Source: Pseudonocardia sp. TRM90224
GTDB taxonomy: Bacteria; Actinomycetota; Actinomycetes; Mycobacteriales; Pseudonocardiaceae
DNA: 64,000 bases
Assembly (NCBI RefSeq): GCF_021245725.1
Contig: NZ_JAJGSX010000009.1
Location: 1 to 64,000 of the forward strand
Reading direction: 5' to 3'
Shown: in pieces, positions 9,632-19,139 of the stretch
Numbering within the stretch: position 1 is the stretch's first letter
Layout of the letters: each line of letters starts with the position of its first letter
Notes under the pieces: generated by a model
Seen by the model: the letters and a program-made list of their open reading frames with translations, nothing else
Databases searched by the model: none
Told to the model about the DNA's origin: nothing
Translations under genes and position numbers: made by a program

Positions 9632-11845
9632 GTGAACGATGAACCTCCCATCGAGTGGTTGACACGACGTCCCGTGCACCTCGCCGGATCACCGCAGGCG
9701 TATCGGACGCAACCCGGCTACGACGTCCCGGCCGTCCCCGCCGTTGCTCCGCCGCCGGGTCTGGCCGGGGCGATGGTCGAGACGGTCCGCGCCGCGATGC
9801 CGCAGGCAGTCGCGATGGTCCCGGGCGAGCCTGCGGCCGCGTTCGGGCGGGTCGGGCTGCGCGGCAGCGGTGTCCGGTGGCCCGATCCGGCGGCGGCGCT
9901 GATGCTCGCCGAGGCGCTGATGCCAGTAGCCGGGTCGCTCTCGCCGGAGGTCCCGCAGGCGGTGCGTGCAGCGCAGGTCCGCGAGCCGCGCAGCGGGGGG
10001 TTCGCGTACGCGACCTTGCAGAATCGTCCTTGGGACTCGGCGCTGTTCGGGCTGAAGGCGATGGCTCCAGGCACGGTGGAGCTTGCCGCCGGCCTTGTCC
10101 GCGAGCTGGCCACGTTTCCCCTGCTGGCCGACGCGATGCGGGTCGAAGGTGTGACGGAGGCGGAGCTCGCGACCGGCCGCGGCCGCGTCCACCTCGCGTT
10201 GGCGCTGGCCGTCTCGTCCGTGGTGGTGCGTGGGTGTCCTGTCGCGCTCCGGGACGAGGAGAGCGCGGCCGTGGTGGGCCTCACGCTGCCGGTTGCGGTG
10301 AGCGCGCTGCAGCACGGCCCCGCGCCTCGCGGGTACGCCGCGGCGCTCGTGGAGAAGCGCCGCGTGGAGTACACGTTCCCGCACCACACCACGCACTACG
10401 TGGTGTCGGTCGCCGGCCGGTTCGGGCTGGTCGAGGGCAACCCGGTGCTGCCCCTGGAGGAACCGGCGAACGGGCTGGTCACGGCTGTTCCGGGTGGGCT
10501 GGTGGTCCGTACGGGCGCAGCTTCGGGGGTGGTCTCGGTCCTGGTGATCGTCCTCGCCGAGCGCCCGGAGGACGTTGTCGGGGGCGGTCGAGGATGGGAC
10601 GAGATCGTCGAGCTGAGCTACCTTGCCGTCGACGGCTCGGCCGGGTTGCCGACGGTGCAGCAGTGGCCTTCGAGCGAACCCGTCGCCGCGGAGCTGACGT
10701 CGCCGTGGCCCGGCCCGGTGCGGGCGCTCGTCCGCGCCGAGGGGCGGGACGAGCCGCCGGGCGAGCGGGCCACGGAGAGCTACGAGATCGTGCTCTGGCC
10801 GGAACCGGCGTCGCCGGAGGTGGTGCACAAGAAGACCGACCGGCTCGGGCACCGGTTGCGCGGCGAACCGGAGCCGCCGCCCGTCGAGCAGCCGGAGCGG
10901 GTGTTCGAGTGGGTCGGCAGGTCCGTGCTGTCCGAGGCGGCGACCGTCACGGTGGTCACCGGCGCCGACCCCGAGTCCGTGGTGCGGGGGTTCGGCGGCG
11001 ATCCCGCCGAGCCCGTATCGATGCGCGAGCTGCTCGAGGATTTCGGCATCGACCCGTGGGTCGCGGTGCTCCCGGTCGAGGGCGCGGTGCTCGCGGTGGA
11101 GTTCAACGGCTGGCAGGGCGCGCAAGGCCCGGTGCTGCAAGCGCTGTCCCGCAACGGGTCGGCGTCCAGCTCGTACTGGAACGTCAACGCCGTGCGGAGG
11201 CTCTCGTTCGCGCGCAGGGGAGTGGTGCTCGACAGCGAGGAGTGGACCTCGCAGATGCGTCTCGACGACCCGGACGTCCGAGCGGCCGTCGAGGGCATCG
11301 ACTTCGACAGCTACCGGAACACAACGGGGAAGTACCTGGTCCCGGTGGCGCGATTCACCGGGTACACCTTCGCGGAGGCCGACTATGCGCGGATCGTGGA
11401 GGCGGACGTCGCGTACCGGATCCTGCCGCTCCTGCCCGAGCACTACCCGGTCGAGCTGCAGGCCGACGGAACCCTGCGATGGGCGCCTGAGGTGGTGCTG
11501 GGGGACGACCCGAACCTCCTCCCGAGCCTGCCCGCCGACACCCTCCGCGACCTCGCATGGTGGGCCGCGGGGGAGGCGGCGCAGCAATCCGGGATGGCCG
11601 CACACCACCCCGTCGCCGAGAGCCTCGCCCGGCGTGGACTCACCACCGACGCAGAGCGGCTCGCCCGCGAATCCACGCTGGAAGGTCGCGGCGAGCACCA
11701 CTGGATGTGGATGGCATTTCACGAGGCAAGCAATCCTGACCCGCTCGCTGCAGCAATGCGTGGGCTGAAATCGGCGGGATACGTCTTCGGGACCGCCTCC
11801 GCGGAGTTCCTCGCACGGGCGAGGTCGTGGATCGGGCCGGTGTGA
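9632..11845 (+). CDS. Uncharacterised protein with DUF6461-like C-terminal part
   Basis: The product is about 737 aa and has no function I recognise. The N-terminal half has no clear motif or membrane segment and contains a proline-rich section near residues 23-33. A region near residues 410-560 (FEWVGRSVLSEAATVTVVTG, then GIDPWVAVLPVEGAVLAVEF and RNGSASSSYWNVNAVRRLSF) resembles the actinomycete DUF6461 family. The C-terminal part is helical. GTG 9632 (MNDEPPIEWL) is preferred because upstream frame extensions run through the terminator hairpin and look non-coding. It stands alone, convergent with the next gene. Confidence 0.7.
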   Translation: MNDEPPIEWLTRRPVHLAGSPQAYRTQPGYDVPAVPAVAPPPGLAGAMVETVRAAMPQAVAMVPGEPAAAFGRVGLRGSGVRWPDPAAALMLAEALMPVAGSLSPEVPQAVRAAQVREPRSGGFAYATLQNRPWDSALFGLKAMAPGTVELAAGLVRELATFPLLADAMRVEGVTEAELATGRGRVHLALALAVSSVVVRGCPVALRDEESAAVVGLTLPVAVSALQHGPAPRGYAAALVEKRRVEYTFPHHTTHYVVSVAGRFGLVEGNPVLPLEEPANGLVTAVPGGLVVRTGAASGVVSVLVIVLAERPEDVVGGGRGWDEIVELSYLAVDGSAGLPTVQQWPSSEPVAAELTSPWPGPVRALVRAEGRDEPPGERATESYEIVLWPEPASPEVVHKKTDRLGHRLRGEPEPPPVEQPERVFEWVGRSVLSEAATVTVVTGADPESVVRGFGGDPAEPVSMRELLEDFGIDPWVAVLPVEGAVLAVEFNGWQGAQGPVLQALSRNGSASSSYWNVNAVRRLSFARRGVVLDSEEWTSQMRLDDPDVRAAVEGIDFDSYRNTTGKYLVPVARFTGYTFAEADYARIVEADVAYRILPLLPEHYPVELQADGTLRWAPEVVLGDDPNLLPSLPADTLRDLAWWAAGEAAQQSGMAAHHPVAESLARRGLTTDAERLARESTLEGRGEHHWMWMAFHEASNPDPLAAAMRGLKSAGYVFGTASAEFLARARSWIGPV

Positions 11846-11995
11846 CCGGGTCGATCCACACCCCCGACTCACCGCCCAGCACTCGACGTACCAGCGCTGC
11901 TCGTCCTCGATGCACGGCTCGCACGCCGCAGTCGGGATCAGGCAATGAAAGGGGACTGAGCCCGACGCTCCTTCGCCGCCCATCGCCTCCCACTC

Positions 11996-12460
11996 TCAGC
12001 GCGAGCCGGTCAGCGCTCGCGCCCAGGCCAGCACCTCCGCATCCACCGAGGCGTCGTCAGGGCCGTAGTCGTAGCGGTCGTCGAGCAGGACGAGTTGCTC
12101 CGCGGCCGGCAGCCGATCGTGACCGATGGAGCGGTGCGCCCACCTCGCGAGCTCGCGCGGGTGGAGCTCGCCGGCAGCGGTGCGCGCGGCGAGCGCGTGG
12201 AGAACCGCCTCCAGAGCGTCGAGCGAACCCTCCGGATGCCACGGCAGGCCGAGCTCGGCGAAGGCGTTCTGCACCGCCTCCCGTAGCTCGGGCTCGGGCG
12301 CGTGGGCCGACACACCCGCGACGACGGCCAACCACTGGCCATCGACGCCGGCGAGCAGTGCCTCGACGGCGGCGTCGACGACCTCGGCGCCCCGCGCCTG
12401 CCGGATGTTCCACAACGCGGCGGTGTCCCGGAACCGGACGAGCGCGTCTTGCGGGGTCAT
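11996..12460 (-). CDS. Conserved-looking hypothetical protein, 154 aa
   Basis: The protein begins MTPQDALVRFRDTAALWNIR and is a helical, acidic, soluble protein with no membrane segment or catalytic motif that I recognise. A run of six G precedes the ATG and could serve as ribosome-binding site. The longer frame upstream reads into a family A repeat, so the start at 12460 is preferred. It is convergent with the 737-aa protein and downstream of the GGDEF-EAL gene on the same strand. Function unknown. Confidence 0.65.
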   Translation of the reverse strand: MTPQDALVRFRDTAALWNIRQARGAEVVDAAVEALLAGVDGQWLAVVAGVSAHAPEPELREAVQNAFAELGLPWHPEGSLDALEAVLHALAARTAAGELHPRELARWAHRSIGHDRLPAAEQLVLLDDRYDYGPDDASVDAEVLAWARALTGSR

Positions 12461-12527
12461 CCCCCCATATTGGCCGACGTCCTCCGCGGCCTTCCCCCGA
12501 CAGCCCAGAACCTTGCATGTCGCCCCC

Positions 12528-12598
12528 GAAGTTCCCCACCGTTTTGTGCACTTGCGCGCTCTCAGAGCGCGCATCCACCCAAAACGGTGGGGGAGTTC
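12528..12598. repeat. Family A palindromic element, copy 2
   Basis: The outer arms contain CCCCACCGTTTTG and CAAAACGGTGGGG. The inner left arm is GTGCACTTGCGCGC and the inner right arm is GCGCGCATCCACCC, the opposite subtype, so this is a hybrid copy. The element overlaps the stop codon of the GGDEF-EAL gene at 12597-12599. Confidence 0.9.
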
Positions 12599-15020
12599 AG
12601 GGGGCGAAGCCGGGGCGCGTGAGCTGCCCGGTGCGCAGGGCGGGGAAGGTGGTGTCGGGCAGCCCGAGGATGTGCGCCTGCACCACCGGGTTCTCGGCGA
12701 GCACCAGGGGAGTGATCTTGCTGGCGGGCTGGGGTTTGCCGACCAGGTTGCCCTGGACGAGATCGCACCCCTGCCTGCGCAGCTCGCGCAACTGGCCCGG
12801 CCGTTCGACGCCCTCGGCGACGGTGCGCAGCCCGAGGTGGCGGGTGAGGTCGAGCATGCCGCGCAGGAACCGGCGCTGCCGCTCGTCGTGGTCGATGTGC
12901 GCCACGAAGAACTGGTCGATCTTGACGGTGTCGACGGGGGTGCGGGCGAGCCGGGCCAGCGTCGAGTAGCCGGTGCCGAAGTCGTCGAGCGCGAGCCGCA
13001 CCCCGCAGACCCGCAGCCGCGTCATCACGTCGATCGTGGTGTCGGGCCGGTTGCCGACCGAGTTCTCCGTCATCTCCAGCGCGAGCTGGCCCGACGCGAG
13101 CCCGTAGCGGGCGATGGCCGACGCGATGCGGTCGGGCAGGCCGGTGTCGGAGAGCTCCTGCGGGTTGATGTTGACCGCGATCCGCAGGCGTTGGTGGCCG
13201 AGCCTGCGGTTCCACGCAGCCAGCTGCGCGCACGCCTTCTCCACCATCAGCGCGGTCAGCTGCTGGGACAGACCCGCCGCCTCGCAGATCGGGATGAACG
13301 TGCTGGGTGGGACGCTCTCGCCGTCGTGCGTCCAGCGGGCCAGCGCCTCCAGCGCGGCGATCCGGCCGGTCGTGGGTTCCACGACGGGCTGGTAGATCGG
13401 GTACACCTCGCCGCGGTCGAGCGCGGCCGCGAACGCCCCGTCGAGCACCGGCCGGTGGTGCCGCCCGTGCGGGCGCAGGCCGTTGGACTCCGCGGCCGCC
13501 GAGTGCGCACCGACGTCCCCCTTGCCAGACGTCTTGACGGCGTACATGGCGACGTCGGCGCGGTGCAGCAGCGCGGCCGCCTTCGCGGGGCCGGCCAGCA
13601 CGGGCGCGTCGGCGATGTCCGGTTCCTGCGTGGCGACACCGATGCTGGCCGAGATCGTGACGGTGCGGCCCTCGACGTGGAACGGCTCCTCCAACGCCTC
13701 CAACAGCCTGTGCGCCACCGTGCTGGGGTCGCCGCCCTGCTCCAGCAGCACGGCGAACTCGTCGCCGCCGAGCCTGGCCAGGGTGTCGGAGGCGCGCAGC
13801 GCGTCGCGCAGCCGGTCGGCGACCAGCGCGAGCAGCGTGTCGCCGCTCGCGTGCCCCAAGGTGTCGTTGACAGCCTTGAAGCCGTCGAGGTCGATGAACG
13901 CCACCGACACCTGCTGCGGTGTGCGGCTGGCCAGCTCGAGCGCGTGCCCGAGCCGGTCGAGGAACAGTGCCCGGTTGGCGAGGCCCGTGAGCGCGTCGTG
14001 GAACGCGAGGCGGTGCAGCTGCACCTCACGCTGCTGGACGGTCCGGGTGAGCTGCAGGTTCTCCCGCACCGTCAGGTACTGCCGCAGCAGCACGAGCAGC
14101 ACCAGCAGCAGCAACATCACGACGTCGACGATGCCGACTCCGACGGTGGCGGTCTTCGCGGCCGCGCCGATGACCGCGGCGGTCAGCGGGATGTAGGGCA
14201 GCACGCTGACGGGGGTCGCGCTGCGCTGCTTCGGTGCGACGTCCGCGACCAGGTCCGCCCTGGTCACCAGCATCCCGGCGGCGCCGATGAAGCCGAAGGC
14301 CGAGCGCCAGCCCCACTCGATCACCGAGCCGGTGACGTACGAGCCCTCGGCGACCATGTAGGCGAACGCGGTGTCGGAAACGGCCATCGCGAGCACGCCG
14401 GCACCCAGCACGAGCCACCGCAGCGGCGCCGTCCTGGTCTGCGCGATCGTCAGCATCGAGATGGTGAGCATCGCGATGTCGGCCACCGGGTAGGTGATCG
14501 AGAACGCGGCCCGCAGGAACGTCCCGCCGGTGTTCTCGATGATCGACTCGAGGGCCGTCATCCAGGCCAGCAGCCCGATCGCGATCCCGACGATCAGCGC
14601 GTCGAGCACCCGTCGGGGGGTGGCCAGGCCCGATTCCGGCGGCGTGATGAACACGAGCCCGACGATCGCCAGCACGGCGAAGCCGAAGTAGCCGGCATCA
14701 GCGAGCGACGGGTACGGGGAGATGATCCCGAGCAGGTCCTCGTAGACCGTCCAGGCCGCCTGACCGGCCGCCCACGCCCAGCAGGCGAACGCCATCGCGA
14801 CCCAGCCGAGCCGGGTGCGTCCGACCGTGCGCACCGCGGCCCGCCAGCAGCCGAGCCCACCACCGGCGGCGAGCAGCATCACTCCGACGTTTGCGACGAA
14901 CCGCCGCAAATCGCCTTCGAGCGCCGTGACCAGCCCACCCAGCACGAGCACCGCGATGGTGGCGCCGAGCATGGACGCGGCGCCGGAGCGGCGCGCGCCG
15001 GGCGAAGGGGGTGCGGTCAT
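12597..15020 (-). CDS. Membrane GGDEF-EAL cyclic-di-GMP protein
   Basis: The 807-aa protein has an N-terminal membrane region (about residues 15-315, at least eight hydrophobic helices), then a GGDEF domain with an intact LGGDEF motif (residues 417-422) and an EAL domain with EALARW (about 556-561), NINPQEL, ENSV, DDFGTGYS, TVKID and AEGVE. All usual active-site signatures are present, so both diguanylate cyclase and phosphodiesterase activity are possible. The membrane part, of MASE-like appearance, may sense a signal. The gene is not in an obvious operon, and its stop codon is part of a family A repeat. Confidence 0.93.
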   Translation of the reverse strand: MTAPPSPGARRSGAASMLGATIAVLVLGGLVTALEGDLRRFVANVGVMLLAAGGGLGCWRAAVRTVGRTRLGWVAMAFACWAWAAGQAAWTVYEDLLGIISPYPSLADAGYFGFAVLAIVGLVFITPPESGLATPRRVLDALIVGIAIGLLAWMTALESIIENTGGTFLRAAFSITYPVADIAMLTISMLTIAQTRTAPLRWLVLGAGVLAMAVSDTAFAYMVAEGSYVTGSVIEWGWRSAFGFIGAAGMLVTRADLVADVAPKQRSATPVSVLPYIPLTAAVIGAAAKTATVGVGIVDVVMLLLLVLLVLLRQYLTVRENLQLTRTVQQREVQLHRLAFHDALTGLANRALFLDRLGHALELASRTPQQVSVAFIDLDGFKAVNDTLGHASGDTLLALVADRLRDALRASDTLARLGGDEFAVLLEQGGDPSTVAHRLLEALEEPFHVEGRTVTISASIGVATQEPDIADAPVLAGPAKAAALLHRADVAMYAVKTSGKGDVGAHSAAAESNGLRPHGRHHRPVLDGAFAAALDRGEVYPIYQPVVEPTTGRIAALEALARWTHDGESVPPSTFIPICEAAGLSQQLTALMVEKACAQLAAWNRRLGHQRLRIAVNINPQELSDTGLPDRIASAIARYGLASGQLALEMTENSVGNRPDTTIDVMTRLRVCGVRLALDDFGTGYSTLARLARTPVDTVKIDQFFVAHIDHDERQRRFLRGMLDLTRHLGLRTVAEGVERPGQLRELRRQGCDLVQGNLVGKPQPASKITPLVLAENPVVQAHILGLPDTTFPALRTGQLTRPGFAP

Positions 15021-15084
15021 CGGGATCCGTCAAGTGAGGGAGCAGGTCCCCCATCGTGGCAGAGCTGAACCCCGCTGATGTGTC

Positions 15085-15110
15085 CGCACCGGCAAAGAAG
15101 TACCGGTGTG
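15085..15110 (-). terminator. Weak hairpin 3' of the ROK gene
   Basis: CGCACCGG (15085-15092) and CCGGTGTG (15103-15110) can form an 8-bp stem with one mismatch and a 10-nt loop, just past the ROK stop at 15113. It is a modest candidate terminator. Confidence 0.3.
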
Positions 15111-15112
15111 GG

Positions 15113-16318
15113 TTACCGCCCGGCGGTCAAGGTGTCGATGGACTCCGCCGAAAGGACCCTTTCGATACCGAGGACGATCGCCCCGGCGAGCCCTGCGTAC
15201 TCGCCCAATACGCTGTTCGTGAGCACGAGGTTGCGGGTGGCCAGCGGCAACGCGCGCTGGTACACGACGCTGCGCACCCCGGCGAGGAGCTCGTCGCTGG
15301 CCGCGGTGAGCGAGCCGCCGAGCGTCACGCGCGCGGGGTTGTAGAAGTGCACGAGGGTGGCTACGAGCTCGCCGATGAGCCCCGCCGCCTCCCTGACCAG
15401 CCCCACCGCGGTCGCGTCGCCGCGCCCGAGCAGCCCGCGCAGCTCCGCGATCGACCCCGTGATCGACCCAGTGGCCGACGCCGAGCCCAGCTTGCGCGCG
15501 ACCGCGGCCGCGGAGGCGACGGCCTCGATGCAGCCGACGTTCCCGCAGACGCACGCGTCGTCGGGGGCGCCGCGCACCCGGACGTGCCCGATGTCGCCCG
15601 CCGCGCCGTCGGCGCCGTGGTGCAGCACGCCCTCGCTGGTGACGAGCCCGCCGCCGATGCCCGTCCCCACCTTGACGAAGAGCAGCGGCACCTGATCGGC
15701 GGGCAGCGCCCTGGCCTCGCCGAGCGCACGCAGGTTGACGTCGTTCTCCAGCACGACCGGGCAGTCGAACGTCTGCTGCAGCCGCACCGACACGGGGTAG
15801 GCGTGCCAGCCCGGCATGATCGGCGGGCGCACCGGGATGCCGAGGTGGCCGTCGACCGGGCCCGGCAGCCCGATGACGACGGCCCGCGCCGGCACGCCGT
15901 CGGGCGCCTTGGCCCGCAGCTCGGTGAGCCGCGACTCGATCGTCGCGAGCGCGGCGTCGGGCCCAGCCGTGACGTCCACGTCGACGTGCGCGTGCGCGAG
16001 GATCTGCTGGCTGAGGTCGACGACGGCGAGGTGCGCGCCGCGCGCGCCGACGTCCGCGAGCAGGACGTGGCCGCCGCGCGGCGCGAGGGCCAGCCGGTCG
16101 GCGGGCCGGCCGCGACCCGCGGTGGGGCGGGTGCCGTCCTGGCGCAGCACCCCGCGCGCGAGCAGCTCGTCGACGGCGGTGCTGACGGTCGTGCGGGCCA
16201 GCCCGGCCGCTGGCGCGAGGTCGGCCTTGCTCACAGCGGTGCCGGATGCGACCAGTCGGGCGACGGTGCTGAGGGTGATGGCCGAATCGATGCGCCCGGT
16301 CAGCGCAGGAGCGCTCAT
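15113..16318 (-). CDS. ROK-family transcriptional repressor
   Basis: The roughly 401-aa protein has an N-terminal winged helix (SKADLAPAAGLARTTVSTAV, about 31-50 from MSAPALTG) and a ROK sugar-kinase-like domain with the GTGIGGG loop and the zinc motif CVCGNVGCIEA. ROK repressors sense sugars. It diverges from a sugar ABC transporter operon with an A/T-rich palindrome between them, so it probably controls that operon. The start is uncertain: ATG at 16351 would add 11 residues, but the Met at 16318 fits the usual HTH offset better. Confidence 0.9.
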   Translation of the reverse strand: MSAPALTGRIDSAITLSTVARLVASGTAVSKADLAPAAGLARTTVSTAVDELLARGVLRQDGTRPTAGRGRPADRLALAPRGGHVLLADVGARGAHLAVVDLSQQILAHAHVDVDVTAGPDAALATIESRLTELRAKAPDGVPARAVVIGLPGPVDGHLGIPVRPPIMPGWHAYPVSVRLQQTFDCPVVLENDVNLRALGEARALPADQVPLLFVKVGTGIGGGLVTSEGVLHHGADGAAGDIGHVRVRGAPDDACVCGNVGCIEAVASAAAVARKLGSASATGSITGSIAELRGLLGRGDATAVGLVREAAGLIGELVATLVHFYNPARVTLGGSLTAASDELLAGVRSVVYQRALPLATRNLVLTNSVLGEYAGLAGAIVLGIERVLSAESIDTLTAGR

Positions 16319-16370
16319 CCGCAGCGGCGGCAGGGGCGCAGACGGCAACATAACGGCTCGATTTCGTCGG

Positions 16371-16396
16371 AAATATGCCCAAAACAGGCATTATTT
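16371..16396. promoter_or_regulatory. Candidate ROK operator palindrome
   Basis: AAATATGCC (16371-16379) and GGCATTATTT (16387-16396) form an imperfect inverted repeat with a 7-nt spacer. It is conspicuously A/T-rich in GC-rich surroundings and lies in the gap between the ROK gene and the transporter operon. Position and shape suit autoregulation plus control of the operon. Confidence 0.6.
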
Positions 16397-16470
16397 GGTC
16401 GTTGTACGGCACTGGTCCCCGATCCTACGGTCTGCGCGAACCACCTGTGCAAGGCGTAAAAGGCAGAGAG

Positions 16471-18003
16471 GTGACGACCGTGCCGCCGCTCCTCACGATG
16501 CGGGGGATCGTCAAGCAGTTCCCCGGCGTGCGCGCGCTCGACGGCGTCGACCTCGACGTGGAGGCCGGCGAGGTGCACTGCCTCCTGGGCCAGAACGGCG
16601 CCGGCAAGTCGACGCTGATCAAGGTGCTCGCCGGCGCGCACCGGCCCGACGAGGGCGAGGTCACCTGGTCCGGCGCGCCCGTCGTGTTCGCGACCCCGCA
16701 GGCGGCCGACACCGCGGGGATCGCGACGATCTACCAGGAGCTCGACCTCGTGCCCGGCCTCTCGGTCGCGGAGAACGTCGTGCTCGGCCACGAGCCGTCG
16801 CGCCTGGGCTTCACCAGGCCGCGCGACGCCGAGGACGTCGCGCGTGCCTTGCTGCGGCGCCTCGGCCACCCCGAGATCCCGCCCCGGCGCGAGCTGGGCC
16901 GCCTTTCCGCGGCCGGCCAGCAGGTCGTCAGCATGGCACGGGCGCTGGCCCGCGACGCGCGGCTCATCGTCATGGACGAGCCCTCGGCCGTGCTCGACCC
17001 CGAAGAGGTGCAGAACCTGTTCAGGGTGATCAGGGAGCTCACCGCGGAAGGTGTTGCGGTCGTCTACATCTCCCACCGGCTGGAGGAGATCCGCGAGATC
17101 GGCGACCGGGTCACCGTCCTCAAGGACGGGCGGACGGTCGCGCGCAACCTGCCCGCCCGTGAGACCCCCACCGCCGACGTGATCCGGCTGATGACCGGCC
17201 GCTCGATCGAGTACGCCTTCCCGCCGCGTGCTGCGGAACCGCTCGGCGACGAGGTGCTGGCGGTCGAGGGCCTCGGCCGGACGGGCGAGTTCGCAGGGGT
17301 GTCGTTCACCGTGCGCGCCGGCGAGATCATCGGGCTCGCCGGGCTGGTCGGCTCCGGCCGCTCGGAGATCATCGAGACCGTCTACGGCGCCCGCAAGGCC
17401 ACTGCCGGCTCGGTGCGCGTGCGCGGCAAGCAACTGCGCGCGGGCTCGGTGCCGGCAGCCGTCCGCGCCGGCATGGGGCTGTGCCCCGAGGAGCGCAAGA
17501 GCCAGGGCCTGCTGATGGGCGAGCCCGTCTACCGCAACGTCTCGCTGCCCGCCCTGACCCGCTTCGCGCGTGGCGGCTTCCTCGGCCGCGACTCCGACCT
17601 CGACGCCGCCGGTGCCGTCACCGCGCAGCTGGACGTCCGGCCCGCCGACGCGACCCGGCCCGTGCGCACGCTCTCGGGCGGCAACCAGCAGAAGGTCGTG
17701 CTGGCACGCTGGCTGCTGCAGGGCTGCCGGGTGCTGCTGCTCGACGAGCCGACCCGCGGCGTCGACGTCGGGGCCCGCTCGGAGATCTACGCGTTGATCC
17801 GGAAGCTGGCGGCCGACGGGGTCGCCATCGTACTGGTGTCGAGCGAAGTGCCCGAGGTGCTCGGGCTCGCCGACACCGTGCTCGTCGTCCGAGAGGGCCG
17901 CGTCGTCCACACCGCGCCGAGCGCGGAGCTGGACGAGGGCAGGGTCCTCGACCTGGTGATGGAAAGCGTGAGCCCGATGGGAACTCGTGATGACGGTGTC
18001 TGA
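16471..18003 (+). CDS. Sugar ABC transporter ATP-binding protein (RbsA/MglA type)
   Basis: The 510-aa protein has two ABC domains. The first has Walker A GQNGAGKST (near residue 41), a signature-like LSAAGQQ and Walker B LIVMDEPSAVLD. The second has a degenerate Walker A (GLVGSGRSE), as is normal in the RbsA family, followed by LSGGNQQK and VLLLDEPTRGVDVG. GTG 16471, preceded by AGAGAG, is chosen because the upstream extension runs into the operator region. It energises uptake of a monosaccharide or polyol, and its 3' end overlaps the permease gene. Confidence 0.95.
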   Translation: MTTVPPLLTMRGIVKQFPGVRALDGVDLDVEAGEVHCLLGQNGAGKSTLIKVLAGAHRPDEGEVTWSGAPVVFATPQAADTAGIATIYQELDLVPGLSVAENVVLGHEPSRLGFTRPRDAEDVARALLRRLGHPEIPPRRELGRLSAAGQQVVSMARALARDARLIVMDEPSAVLDPEEVQNLFRVIRELTAEGVAVVYISHRLEEIREIGDRVTVLKDGRTVARNLPARETPTADVIRLMTGRSIEYAFPPRAAEPLGDEVLAVEGLGRTGEFAGVSFTVRAGEIIGLAGLVGSGRSEIIETVYGARKATAGSVRVRGKQLRAGSVPAAVRAGMGLCPEERKSQGLLMGEPVYRNVSLPALTRFARGGFLGRDSDLDAAGAVTAQLDVRPADATRPVRTLSGGNQQKVVLARWLLQGCRVLLLDEPTRGVDVGARSEIYALIRKLAADGVAIVLVSSEVPEVLGLADTVLVVREGRVVHTAPSAELDEGRVLDLVMESVSPMGTRDDGV

Positions 18004-19096
18004 TGCCCAGGCTGATTCCCAGGCCGGTCCCGACCGGGTCGCCCTCGACAAGGGCGGCGCACTCGACAAGGGCGCCGTACCGGCCGCCGACGAGCGCATC
18101 CGCGTCGAGCGCGCGGCCCGTGCTGCGGAGCCGAACGGCTCGCAGCTCTCCCGGCTGCTCGACAGCGGCGCGGGGCGCAACCTCGGGCTCGTCGCGGTGC
18201 TCGTGCTGCTGGGCATCGTCGGCGTGCTGTCCGCCGACACGTTCCTGACCACCTCGAACCTGCTGACGATCCTCACCCAGGCCTCGATCATCGGGGTGAT
18301 CACGGTCGGCGTGACGTTCGTGATCATCGGCGGCGGCATCGACCTCTCGGTCGGCAAGGTGATGGCGCTGTCGTCGGTGTGGGCGACCACCGTCGCCACG
18401 CAGTCGTACGGGCCGGTCGTGATGATCTTCTGCGCGCTGGCCGTCGGCATGGGCGCGGGGCTGGTCAACGGCCTGCTGATCGCGTACGGGCGGATCGTCC
18501 CGTTCATCGTGACGCTGGCGATGCTGATCTCCGCGCAGGGCCTCGCCGAGCAGATCTCGGGCCGGCGCAGCCAGATCGTCACCGACCGGGTGATCGCCGG
18601 CATCGCGAACACGCGGTTCCTCGGCATCCCGCTGCTGATCTACATCTTCGCGGTGGTCGTGATCGTCGGCTGGGTGGTGCTCAACCGCACGACGTTCGGC
18701 CGCAGGACGTTCGCGATCGGCGGCAACCCCGAGGCGGCCCGCCTCGCGGGCCTCGACGTGCGCCGGCACACGATCCTGCTCTACGTGGTGTCCGGCCTGT
18801 GCTGCGGTGTCGCCGCGATCATGATCGCGTCGCTCACCACGACCGGCTCCAGCACGCACGGCACCCTCTACGAGCTCGACGCGATCGCCGCGGTGATCAT
18901 CGGGGGGACCCTGCTCTCGGGCGGGCGCGGCACTCTCGTCGGCTCGATCCTCGGCGTGCTCGTCTTCACGACGATCACGAACCTCTTCATCCTCAACAAC
19001 CTGGCGACCGAAGTGCAGAACATCGCCAAGGGCGCGATCATCGTCATCGCGGTGCTCGTGCAGGCCAGGGCCAGACGTACCTCAGCAGCCTCGTAA
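17990..19096 (+). CDS. Sugar ABC transporter permease (RbsC type)
   Basis: The 368-aa protein has a cytoplasmic N-terminal extension of about 55 residues followed by 8-10 hydrophobic helices. It contains GGGIDLSVGKVMALSSV, typical of RbsC/AraH permeases, and GGTLLSGGRGTLVGSILGV near the C-terminus. It overlaps the ATPase gene by 14 nt; ATG 17990 follows a GTG at 17987 that could also start. It should form a homodimer in the membrane with the preceding ATPase and the following binding protein. Confidence 0.93.
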   Translation: MTVSDAQADSQAGPDRVALDKGGALDKGAVPAADERIRVERAARAAEPNGSQLSRLLDSGAGRNLGLVAVLVLLGIVGVLSADTFLTTSNLLTILTQASIIGVITVGVTFVIIGGGIDLSVGKVMALSSVWATTVATQSYGPVVMIFCALAVGMGAGLVNGLLIAYGRIVPFIVTLAMLISAQGLAEQISGRRSQIVTDRVIAGIANTRFLGIPLLIYIFAVVVIVGWVVLNRTTFGRRTFAIGGNPEAARLAGLDVRRHTILLYVVSGLCCGVAAIMIASLTTTGSSTHGTLYELDAIAAVIIGGTLLSGGRGTLVGSILGVLVFTTITNLFILNNLATEVQNIAKGAIIVIAVLVQARARRTSAAS

Positions 19097-19139
19097 CACA
19101 GCGGCTTCGTAACCCCCTCCAACGAAGGAGCGCACCACC

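Noticed and set aside
11846..11983. Cysteine-containing reverse frame (ACEPCIEDEQRWYVEC)
   Set aside because: The pattern looked like a small metal-binding protein, but the frame has no clear ribosome-binding site and runs without a stop into the antisense of the neighbouring gene. Too weak to call.
12126..15068. A 980-codon forward frame opposite the GGDEF-EAL gene
   Set aside because: Antisense shadow. The reverse-strand gene has intact GGDEF and EAL motifs.
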